A model generated the notes under the pieces. It did not search any database. It saw only the letters and a program-made list of their open reading frames with translations, and was not told the origin of the DNA. Positions 27,482-33,401 of a stretch of 33,401 nucleotides of DNA are shown here, in pieces. A program made the translations under genes and the position numbers. Source of the stretch: a virus; the IMG/VR virus record IMGVR_UViG_3300015264_000041, positions 1 to 33,401 of that record. One strand, 5' to 3'. Each line of letters starts with the position of its first letter. Position 1 is the first letter of the stretch.

Positions 27482-27669
27482 TGGCCGGCCAGCAGCCGCG
27501 CGCCCTGCGCACGCTCGCCGAGGTCTACGCGGCGGGGGCGGCGCTGCGCCGGGCGCACCGCGCCGCCGGGCGCCCGCCCCTGTCCCAGGCCCAGGCCGAC
27601 CGCGTCGCGATGATCCTCGCGCCGTACTGGCCGCCGGCCCTCGCCGCCCGCGAGCCGCAGGCCGCGTGA
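27481..27669 (+). CDS. Small hypothetical protein
   Basis: 62 residues from ATG 27481. Basic and helical (LRTLAEVYAAGAALRRAHRA), ending in ALAAREPQAA. The ALRRAH..AGRPPLS..QADRVA pattern is typical of small actinophage early proteins, without known function. It is translationally coupled to the excisionase-like gene. Confidence 0.6.
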   Translation: MAGQQPRALRTLAEVYAAGAALRRAHRAAGRPPLSQAQADRVAMILAPYWPPALAAREPQAA

Positions 27670-27672
27670 AAT

Positions 27673-27703
27673 GACGCCGCCCCCTGGCACGGGGGCGGGC
27701 GTC
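27673..27703 (+). terminator. GC-rich hairpin in the early operon
   Basis: GACGCC GCCCCC (27673-27684) pairs with GGGGGC GGGCGTC (27691-27703), with a one-base bulge and a 6-base loop (TGGCAC). It starts 3 bases after a stop codon and lies 51 bp before the next gene. No U run follows. It may be a partial terminator or mRNA processing/stability element. Confidence 0.5.
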
Positions 27704-27753
27704 CGGCTGGCGGGAGACCTCGCCGGCACAGACCTAAGAGTAGGAGACCAGCA

Positions 27754-28233
27754 GTGAAAATCAACACCCGGGCGCCAGAGCCGCGCGGCGACGGCGACTA
27801 CTACACCCGCGCTCAGGGCGGCTACGGCGACCCGCACGGCGAGATCTGGCTCGATGAGGCAGGCAGCTTCCGGCTGGACTACCTCAGCGAGGACGACTGC
27901 GACCGCCTTATCCGCGCTGCCGCTGAGATCAAGCCCCAGGTGGCCGCCTTGCGCGCCAGGATGACGGCCCCGCACGGCCGTGACAACGTCTACAAGGGCA
28001 CGTGCCAGCTGTGCGGCCAGCCCGGGGACGACGCACTGCACGCCGACACCGACTCCATCATCGACGCCGAGGACGATGGCGCGCCTGACTGCGCCCGGCC
28101 CGGCTGCGGCCACGCCCGGTTCCACCACTGGGAGTTCGGCCCGACCACGCCGTCCAGCCCGGCCAGTGGCTGCGACCTGGACGGCTGCCCGTGCGCCGCG
28201 TACGCCGCGCCGGAGACGGCGGCCGTCCGATGA
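27754..28233 (+). CDS. Cys-rich early protein, putative zinc binder
   Basis: 159 residues from GTG 27754, preceded by TAGGAGA. The N-terminal half is polar and acidic (GEIWLDEAGSFRLDYLSEDD). The C-terminal half has CQLCGQPGDDALH, CARPGCGHARFHHW and CDLDGCPCAAY, i.e. several Cys pairs with His that could bind two zinc ions. The PGCGHARFHHWEFGP segment is of a kind seen in small actinobacterial proteins of unknown role. Overlap with the next gene is ATGA. Confidence 0.6.
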   Translation: MKINTRAPEPRGDGDYYTRAQGGYGDPHGEIWLDEAGSFRLDYLSEDDCDRLIRAAAEIKPQVAALRARMTAPHGRDNVYKGTCQLCGQPGDDALHADTDSIIDAEDDGAPDCARPGCGHARFHHWEFGPTTPSSPASGCDLDGCPCAAYAAPETAAVR

Positions 28234-28616
28234 GCGGCGAAGTCCAGCGCGAGGCGCTGAGGAACGAGCTACGGCGGCTGCAAGAGGAGCGCGACAGCCT
28301 CGCCAGGCAGCTGGCCGACCTGCGCACGTCACTCGACTACGCGGCCGGCCAGTGGGAGTCCAACGCGATGCCCCACACGCACCCGGCCCGCAGCGCCGAG
28401 TACCGATCGGTCATGAAGGACTGCGCCCGCGACCTCCGGTACGCGCTCAAGGCGAACGCGCCGGATGCCGCCAACCTCCGCGCTCAGCTTGCCACGCTGC
28501 GCGAGGCCACCGCCGAGATGCTCGCCTATATCGAAGCCGACGACAACCGCGCGCCCTCCATCACGCTCCCGGTGACACTCGCCAGCTGGCGCACCGCGCT
28601 GGAGCCGCAGTCATGA
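28230..28616 (+). CDS. Coiled-coil hypothetical protein
   Basis: 128 residues from ATG 28230 (ATGA overlap). The N-terminus is a clear coiled coil (EALRNELRRLQEERDSLARQ, LADLRTSLDYAAGQW). A second helical region follows (LRAQLATLREATAEMLAYIE). No catalytic motif. It is probably a multimeric or partner-binding early protein. Confidence 0.6.
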   Translation: MSGEVQREALRNELRRLQEERDSLARQLADLRTSLDYAAGQWESNAMPHTHPARSAEYRSVMKDCARDLRYALKANAPDAANLRAQLATLREATAEMLAYIEADDNRAPSITLPVTLASWRTALEPQS

Positions 28617-29083
28617 CCGCCGCCATGCACCGCCGCCCTAACCAGCGCCGCGACGACCTGTCCGCCCGGCTCCGCTCTGCCGCCGTCGCCGCCCGCGACA
28701 CCTGGACGCGTGCCGTCCGGCTCATCCCAGCCATCCCCATGATCTCCCGCCGCGTCCGCGTGGCGGGGGGCGCGCCTGCCGCCACCCCCGTGGCAGGCGC
28801 GCCCGAGGTCCCCGCACCCGCCACTTGCCCCCCCGGCGGGGCGGGGACCTCACCTGAACTCCCGGATGCGGCACCGGGGGAGGTGACCGCCCCCGCCACC
28901 CCGGGGGCGGCCGCCCGGCCGCCGTGGGCGACCTGGCAGGACCCGCCCGGCACGCCGATGCGGAACGCCGGGCGCGGTGCGGCGGGACGGCGGGAGACCA
29001 TCGCCATGCCCGCGCTGGACGCCCCGGTGCGGCCGTACCTGCTGGCGCACCTCGCCCGGCAGGACGGGGCGGTGACGCTGTGA
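28613..29083 (+). CDS. Pro/Ala-rich hypothetical protein
   Basis: 156 residues from ATG 28613, four bases before the previous stop. It has a basic N-terminus (HRRPNQRRDDLSARLRSAAV), a long low-complexity Pro/Ala/Gly centre and a short conserved-looking end (DAPVRPYLLAHLARQDGAVT). No family was recognised. The coding assignment rests on operon overlaps on both sides (ATGA, GTGA). Confidence 0.5.
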   Translation: MTAAMHRRPNQRRDDLSARLRSAAVAARDTWTRAVRLIPAIPMISRRVRVAGGAPAATPVAGAPEVPAPATCPPGGAGTSPELPDAAPGEVTAPATPGAAARPPWATWQDPPGTPMRNAGRGAAGRRETIAMPALDAPVRPYLLAHLARQDGAVTL

Positions 29084-29205
29084 GCGGGCTGTTCACTGAT
29101 TACGCGTGCTGCGAGCACTGCCAGCACGAGACCGATGGCGGCCCGCCGCACGAGGACCCGTGCCCCGAAGACGGCTGCACCGACGGGAAGCGGGCGATTC
29201 AGTGA
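29080..29205 (+). CDS. Tiny Cys/His-rich protein
   Basis: 41 residues from GTG 29080 in a GTGA overlap. YACCEHCQHETDGGPPHEDP then CPEDGC has five Cys and two His within 25 residues, consistent with one bound zinc. No named family. The overlaps on both sides support expression. Confidence 0.55.
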   Translation: MSGLFTDYACCEHCQHETDGGPPHEDPCPEDGCTDGKRAIQ

Positions 29206-29477
29206 CCGCCGTCCGCCCGGGGGACCGGGCCACCCTGACCGTCCTGGCCATGGAAGCCGAGCTGACCGCCCTCGGGCTACTGCCACCCGGTGACGCCGCG
29301 CCCCCGCCGTCGCCACGCCGCCTGGGGCGCCCGGCCACGCAGCCCCACGGCACCTACGCCGGGTACCAGCGGCACCGGTACGCCCGCGAGAAGCCATGCG
29401 CGCACTGCGACGAGGCTGGCAACGAGCACCGCCGCGCCTACCAGCGTGCCCGCCGCGCCGCCAGGAGGGCATCGTGA
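29202..29477 (+). CDS. Small basic protein with CxxC motif
   Basis: 91 residues from GTG 29202 (GTGA overlap). The N-terminal helix (TLTVLAMEAELTALGLLP) precedes HGTYAGYQRHRYAREKPCAH, a motif common in small actinophage proteins where HGT-AGY-RH is followed by CxxC and EHRRAYQRAR. It may bind nucleic acid; function unproven. Confidence 0.6.
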   Translation: MTAVRPGDRATLTVLAMEAELTALGLLPPGDAAPPPSPRRLGRPATQPHGTYAGYQRHRYAREKPCAHCDEAGNEHRRAYQRARRAARRAS

Positions 29478-29587
29478 ACGGCCTGACGTGGGCTGACGGC
29501 GGCGCGGGCATCCTATGGGCCGGGATCGCCGCACTCGTCATCGCCGCCGTCGTGCTCACCGTGCAAGCGATCCGGAGGCGGCCATGA
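29474..29587 (+). CDS. Tiny single-span membrane protein
   Basis: 37 residues from GTG 29474 (GTGA overlap). A single hydrophobic helix (ILWAGIAALVIAAVVLTVQA) ends in IRRRP, so the C-terminus is likely cytoplasmic. Function unknown. Four-base overlaps on each side support it. Confidence 0.55.
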   Translation: MNGLTWADGGAGILWAGIAALVIAAVVLTVQAIRRRP

Positions 29588-30036
29588 GCAAGGGACCGCT
29601 GAACTACACGACCACCATCGAGGCGACCAAGTCCGCTGGCGAGTGCATCACGCGGCTCGCCGAGCACGGCGCAGAAGCGATCGGCATCACCTACGAGGCG
29701 AAGAAGCCAACCGGGCTGACGTTCCGCATCGAGACCGTGCACGGCATGCGGCAGTTCTCAATGCCCGTCAATGTCGAGGGCACCTTCAAGGCGCTGACCA
29801 GGGCACGCAACAGCGGCGGCATCCCGCCCCGGTACGCCGACCGCGCCCAGGCCGAACGCGTCGCGTGGCGCGTGCTCAAGGACTGGCTGGAGGCGCAGCT
29901 AGCGCTCATCGAGGCGGGCGTCGCGGACATGGCCGAGGTCATGCTGCCGTACCTGAACGTCGCGCCGGGCGTCACCCTCTACCAGTCATTCGTGGAGAAC
30001 GAGCGGCTGGCGCTGACACCGGGCGGTGCGCCATGA
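29584..30036 (+). CDS. Conserved actinophage early protein
   Basis: 150 residues from ATG 29584. It has the layout I recall from Streptomyces prophage proteins: NYTTTIEATKSAGECITRLA, GLTFRIETVHGMRQFSMPVN, AERVAWRVLKDWLEAQLALI, EVMLPYLNVAPGVTLYQSF. It looks alpha/beta and cytoplasmic. No enzymatic motif can be named. It lies a few genes upstream of the recombination genes. Confidence 0.65.
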   Translation: MSKGPLNYTTTIEATKSAGECITRLAEHGAEAIGITYEAKKPTGLTFRIETVHGMRQFSMPVNVEGTFKALTRARNSGGIPPRYADRAQAERVAWRVLKDWLEAQLALIEAGVADMAEVMLPYLNVAPGVTLYQSFVENERLALTPGGAP

Positions 30037-30569
30037 ACGACCAGGCGGCATCGGCGCTGGGCAACATCAGTGTGTGGGCGTGGATCTGGTATGGCGCCGC
30101 CGGGGCGCTCATCACCGCACTGCTGTTCTGGTCGCTGGTCGCCATCGTCTTTTGGTGGCGGGACGTCGCCGTCATCGCCTGGCAGCTCGCCCGCTCCTAC
30201 CTGCGCCGCCGCAAGCTCATCGGCGCGATCGTCATTCCCGGGGCACAGCGGCCCACCCGGCCCATGCGCATCGGCGACCTGGTCATCTCGGCCGAAGGTG
30301 AACGGCTCCTGCAAGCCAGGGCCGCCGCGCTCACGTCGGACGCGGCAACCGAGGTCATCGACCCCGATCCGGCGCTCGGCTGCCCCTGCTGCCCCGGCGC
30401 CCGGTTCAACGACTGCACGTGCGCCATCCCGTGCGGCGACCCGTCCTGCCAGGCCATCGGCGAGTGCGAGTGGTGTGACCTGCCCGCGCTGCTCGCCCCC
30501 GCCCCGTGCGCCTGCCCCGGCAACTGCGGTGCCCCGTGGTGCGCCTCGGAGGTGCGGCATGGACGTTAG
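30033..30569 (+). CDS. Membrane protein with Cys-rich cytoplasmic tail
   Basis: 178 residues from ATG 30033 (ATGA overlap). One long hydrophobic segment at residues 13-43 (WAWIWYGAAGALITALLFWS), possibly two short spans, is followed by a basic RSYLRRRKLIG. The final third holds about 16 Cys in clusters (GCPCCPGARFNDCTCAIPCG, CEWCDLP, CACPGNCGAPWC), suggesting several metal sites. No family was recognised. Confidence 0.55.
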   Translation: MNDQAASALGNISVWAWIWYGAAGALITALLFWSLVAIVFWWRDVAVIAWQLARSYLRRRKLIGAIVIPGAQRPTRPMRIGDLVISAEGERLLQARAAALTSDAATEVIDPDPALGCPCCPGARFNDCTCAIPCGDPSCQAIGECEWCDLPALLAPAPCACPGNCGAPWCASEVRHGR

Positions 30570-30801
30570 CCCAGACCCGCAGGTCATCGCCGACCAGGAG
30601 GCGTACTCGCCCGGCACCCGCTGGTGCGCCGTCGTCAGCTACCCCGACCGCTCCGGCACCCTCGGCGTCTACGGGCCGTACCAGAGCCAGCCGGGCGCGC
30701 AGAAGCATGCCAAGCAGCTCAAGGAAGCAGGCATCTTCCGCGAGGAACTGTGGGAATTCCTGCCCGTCCGCCGCATCGACCTCGGGCGGTACGAGCCATG
30801 A
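30559..30801 (+). CDS. Small hypothetical protein
   Basis: 80 residues from ATG 30559, overlapping the previous stop by 11 bases. The sequence reads RWCAVVSYPDRSGTLGVYGP, YQSQPGAQKHAKQL and ELWEFLPVRRIDLGRYEP, a compact alpha/beta protein. It precedes the exonuclease gene with an ATGA overlap and may be an accessory to it, by position only. Confidence 0.6.
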   Translation: MDVSPDPQVIADQEAYSPGTRWCAVVSYPDRSGTLGVYGPYQSQPGAQKHAKQLKEAGIFREELWEFLPVRRIDLGRYEP

Positions 30802-31778
30802 CCGCCGCCCTGATCCCGACCGCGACCGAGGCCGAGTGGCTAGAGGCCAGGCGGCAGGGCGTCACCGCCTCCGAGATCGCCGTCCTGATGGGCCTGTCCC
30901 CGTACAGCTCCCCGTACGCGCTGTACCACCAAAAGCTCGGCATCCTGCCAGCCGGCGACGACAGCGACGTGATGGAGAAAGGCCGCGTCCTGGAGCCGGT
31001 CATCGCGGAGAAGTTCGCCGCGGCGCACCCGGAGCTATACATCGGCGGGACCGGCCGCGAGCTGTACGCCAATCCGGATCAGGCGTGGCAGCTGGCCACC
31101 CCGGACCGGCTGGCCTACGACTGGCGGCTAGACCCGGACCTCGTCCACCCCGTCACCCACGGGCAACCGCTGGCCGTCCTTGAGTGCAAGGTCGACGGCG
31201 GCAGCGACGAGTGGGGCGAGCCGGGCACCGACGAGATACCCGTCCACTACCGCGCCCAGGTGCTGTGGCAGTGCCGGGTCATGGGCGTGCGCCGCTGGCA
31301 CGCCGCCTGCTTCAACGCCGACCGGTGGAAGGCCCGCTGGTACGAGGGCGTCATCGACGATGCCGCCGAGGCCGACCTGCTGCTGATGGAAGCCGAGGCG
31401 CTGGACTTCCTCGGCCGCCTCGAGGCAGGCGACCCGCCCGACGTCGACTGGCGCCCCGCCACGCTCAGCGCGCTCAAGACACTGCACCCGTCTGTCGAGG
31501 ACACCACCGCTGAGATCGGCACGCAGCTCGCCGACCGGTGGGAGGCCGCGTGCCGCCAGGTGAAGCACTGGGAGCAGCGCAAGAAGCTCTACGAGGCCCG
31601 GATCAGGCAGCGCGCCGGCAGCGCCCGCCGCATCGTGCGCATGGGGCCGGGACAGGTCCCGGTTGCCCGCCGCGACGTCTACGAGGTCCGCGAGCACGTC
31701 CGCAAGGCCTCACTCACCGACAAGATCGTCCCCACTCCGCCAAAGGACAAGAAGAATGAGCGCCCAGACAGTCAGTAA
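30798..31778 (+). CDS. YqaJ-type exonuclease (lambda exonuclease/RecE fold)
   Basis: 326 residues from ATG 30798 (ATGA overlap). The YqaJ viral recombinase fold is shown by EWLEARRQGVTASEIAVLMG then LSPYSSPYALYHQK, MEKGRVLEPVIAEKF, ATPDRLAYDW with metal ligand Asp103, and LAVLECKVDGG with Glu129 and Lys131. YHYRAQ-type context (VHYRAQVLWQCRVMG) follows. Such nucleases digest one strand of a DNA duplex from its ends. The next gene is a RecT annealing protein, giving the standard two-component phage recombination system. The C-terminal 90 residues are helical and basic. Confidence 0.85.
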   Translation: MTAALIPTATEAEWLEARRQGVTASEIAVLMGLSPYSSPYALYHQKLGILPAGDDSDVMEKGRVLEPVIAEKFAAAHPELYIGGTGRELYANPDQAWQLATPDRLAYDWRLDPDLVHPVTHGQPLAVLECKVDGGSDEWGEPGTDEIPVHYRAQVLWQCRVMGVRRWHAACFNADRWKARWYEGVIDDAAEADLLLMEAEALDFLGRLEAGDPPDVDWRPATLSALKTLHPSVEDTTAEIGTQLADRWEAACRQVKHWEQRKKLYEARIRQRAGSARRIVRMGPGQVPVARRDVYEVREHVRKASLTDKIVPTPPKDKKNERPDSQ

Positions 31779-32904
31779 CGCCGTCGCCAAGAGGGACGCT
31801 GGTGCCGCCGAGCTCGTCCGCCAGTCCCGCGACTGGTTCCGCACCATCGTCCCGTCCCACGTCGACGCCAACGCGTTCGTCGCCCTGTCCATCGGCTACC
31901 TGCGCAAGAACCCCAAGCTCGCCGCCGCCGCCGTCCGCGCCCCGCAGGCGTTCACCGCCGCCCTGTCCGAGTGCGCCCGCCTCGGCCTCGTCCCCGGCGA
32001 CACCTACCACCTGGTGCCGTTCGAGAACACCCGCAACGACACCGTCGACATCACCGGCATCACCGACTACAAGGGCGAGATCGAGCTGATCTACCGCGCC
32101 GGGGCCGTCTCCTCGGTCAAGGCCGAGATCGTCCGCAAGCGCGACCACTTCCGCTACACCACCGACATGGACCGGCCCGAGCACCAGCCCGACTGGTTCG
32201 GCGACCGCGGCGACCTGATCGGCGCGTACGCGTACGCGGTGATGAAGGACGGCGCGACGTCGAAGGTCGTCATCTACTCAAGGGCCGAGATCGACGAGGT
32301 CCGCGCGTCATCCAAGGGCGCGTCCCGGTCCGACAGCCCGTGGAACACCTGGTATGACCGGATGGCGCTCAAGACCGTCATCCACCGGCTGGAGCACTTC
32401 GTCCCCACGTCGGCGGAGTACCGGCGCGAGCAGCTCCGCGCGGCGGCCGAGGTCAGCCAGCAGGTGAACCTGTCCGCCCCGGTGGCCGCCGGTCCGGCGC
32501 CCGTCGAGGCCCGCGACGTCGTCGACGCCGAGATCGTCGACGAACCGGAGCGGCCCGCGCCGAGGCTGGAGCAGGCGCCCCCGCGCCGGCCACGCCAGCG
32601 CCAGCAGGCCACCCCAGCCCCCGAGGATGCCCCGTGGCCCGGCGACGCCGCCCCCGTGACGGCCGCGCAGGAGGACGGCGACCCGCGCGACGACGTGCGG
32701 GCCTGGTTCGAGCGAGCTGGCGTCGTCAGCCACGAGACGCAGATGAACTACGCCGGGGCGCTGCTGGAGGCCGCCCCGCCCGCCTCGCTGGACTCCCTCG
32801 CCCGCGTCCAGGCCGTGAAGCTCGCCGCCCGGCTGCGCCAGTGCCCGGACAAGGACGCGCTGGACGTGCTGCTCGCCACGGGGGAGGTCCCCGGTGGCGA
32901 GTGA
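31756..32904 (+). CDS. recT: RecT-family single-strand DNA annealing protein
   Basis: 382 residues from ATG 31756, overlapping the exonuclease end by 23 bases. The RecT core covers about residues 20-235: WFRTIVPSHVDANAFVALSI, AALSECARLGLVPGDTYHLV, ITGITDYKGEIELIYRAG, YAYAVMKDGATSKVV and DRMALKTVIHRLEHFVPTS. A Pro/Gln-rich linker and a helical C-terminal domain (RAWFERAGVVSHETQMNYAG) lengthen it beyond the usual 270-300 residues; this tail may bind a partner such as SSB. It pairs with the exonuclease for recombination or genome circularisation. Confidence 0.88.
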   Translation: MSAQTVSNAVAKRDAGAAELVRQSRDWFRTIVPSHVDANAFVALSIGYLRKNPKLAAAAVRAPQAFTAALSECARLGLVPGDTYHLVPFENTRNDTVDITGITDYKGEIELIYRAGAVSSVKAEIVRKRDHFRYTTDMDRPEHQPDWFGDRGDLIGAYAYAVMKDGATSKVVIYSRAEIDEVRASSKGASRSDSPWNTWYDRMALKTVIHRLEHFVPTSAEYRREQLRAAAEVSQQVNLSAPVAAGPAPVEARDVVDAEIVDEPERPAPRLEQAPPRRPRQRQQATPAPEDAPWPGDAAPVTAAQEDGDPRDDVRAWFERAGVVSHETQMNYAGALLEAAPPASLDSLARVQAVKLAARLRQCPDKDALDVLLATGEVPGGE

Positions 32905-33121
32905 GCTGGAGGTCATCGACGACCTGGCGGGCATCGACGGCGACACGATCACCGTCGCGGTGCAGCACCACAAGGTCATCCTCGTCTTCGGCGCTGGCGG
33001 CCAGCAGGCGATGATCTTCATGGGCGCCGATGCCCGGGAGGCGTTCGCCCGCGCGTGGATGGAGGCGTGCCGCCGCGCTGACGGCGAGGCGCCAGCGGCG
33101 GGGGCGCGCGAGCATGGCTGA
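32894..33121 (+). CDS. Small hypothetical protein
   Basis: 75 residues from GTG 32894, with GGGGGAGG inside the recT end (11-base overlap). The sequence has strands ITVAVQHHKVILVFG and QQAMIFMGADAREAF, then a helix ARAWMEACRRA. No family was recognised. It overlaps the next gene by 8 bases. Confidence 0.6.
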   Translation: MASELEVIDDLAGIDGDTITVAVQHHKVILVFGAGGQQAMIFMGADAREAFARAWMEACRRADGEAPAAGAREHG

Positions 33122-33401
33122 CGACGGCCACGTGTTCACCGTGCAGGGACCGGGCGGCGTCCTCTGCAACTGCGGCAGGTACCGCGAGGACGGCGTCCAC
33201 GTCGACCCGCCGCCGTCCCCCGGCTACTACGACGGCAAGACCGGCATGCAGCCCTTCGACGTCATCGACGAGTTCGGCCTGGACTTCTACGAGGGCAACG
33301 TCGTCAAGTACATCGTCCGCTGGCGCAAGAAGAACGGGCTTGACGACCTGCGCAAGGCGCGCACCTACCTCAACCGGATCATCGCCCGCGTGGAAGGCCA
33401 G
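33114..33401 (+). CDS. DUF3310 protein, cut by the window edge
   Basis: 96 codons from ATG 33114, open to the right edge. The centre and end carry the DUF3310 signature: PFDVIDEFGLDFYEGNVVKY then IVRWRKKNGLDDLRKARTYL. Members are small phage proteins sometimes annotated as nucleotide-kinase-like, with no firmly proven activity. An N-terminal CNCG precedes it. Another early gene, typical near recombination and replication functions. Confidence 0.75.
   Translation, partial: MADDGHVFTVQGPGGVLCNCGRYREDGVHVDPPPSPGYYDGKTGMQPFDVIDEFGLDFYEGNVVKYIVRWRKKNGLDDLRKARTYLNRIIARVEGQ

Noticed and set aside
1-33401. CRISPR array or insertion sequence
   Set aside because: No regularly spaced repeats with unique spacers and no DDE transposase or terminal inverted repeats were seen.

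Overview
The window is about 33 kb of uniformly GC-rich DNA with frequent GTG starts, GGAGG-type ribosome sites, tightly overlapping genes (ATGA/GTGA junctions) and many tiny genes. This points to a temperate siphovirus of a high-GC actinobacterium (Streptomyces-like or a related filamentous order; the exact host cannot be read from the sequence). No rRNA, tRNA or CRISPR array was seen.

Layout, left to right. (1) 1-15.8 kb, rightward: the end of the head module. Small proteins follow what is probably the capsid gene. Then comes an insert that looks like a virion-surface cassette: a tandem-domain glycosyltransferase, an HNH endonuclease, a methyltransferase, two beta-rich putative decoration proteins and a Pro/Ala repeat protein. 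Next are head-tail connectors, tail terminator, major tail protein, tail assembly chaperones joined by a canonical -1 frameshift (GGGAAAA), a gp10-like protein, a second HNH endonuclease, the tape measure protein with a lytic transglycosylase domain, and minor tail proteins. (2) 15.8-18.8 kb, rightward: lysis and exit region with small membrane proteins, a holin-like protein, a broken amidase remnant, a DUF1906-type endolysin and a Cys-rich protein, closed by a textbook intrinsic terminator. (3) 18.9-23.8 kb, leftward: a block unlike the rest of the phage. It has an FtsK/SpoIIIE ATPase of the actinomycete conjugation type (TraB/TraSA), two membrane proteins upstream of it, and a train of small zinc-ribbon and hypothetical proteins downstream. 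A dense cluster of an 8-bp repeat lies right behind the ATPase gene. (4) 23.9-27.3 kb: control and integration region with a short GntR regulator and its operator-like repeats, a large serine integrase, an MmpS-like membrane protein, a small membrane protein and an XRE repressor facing a strong rightward promoter. (5) 27.3-33.4 kb, rightward: the early operon, with an excisionase-like HTH protein, many small hypothetical and Cys-rich proteins, a YqaJ/lambda-exonuclease-type nuclease, a RecT annealing protein and a DUF3310 protein cut by the window edge.

The most interesting reading is a hybrid. A siphophage genome carries the double-strand DNA translocase module of actinomycete integrative conjugative elements (AICEs), with a candidate recognition locus (clt-like repeat cluster) and a KorSA-like GntR repressor. 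The serine integrase lies in the middle of the phage map, between late and early genes. This suggests that the sequence is a free or circular phage genome (virion, phage-plasmid or viral contig) rather than a prophage bounded by att sites next to int.
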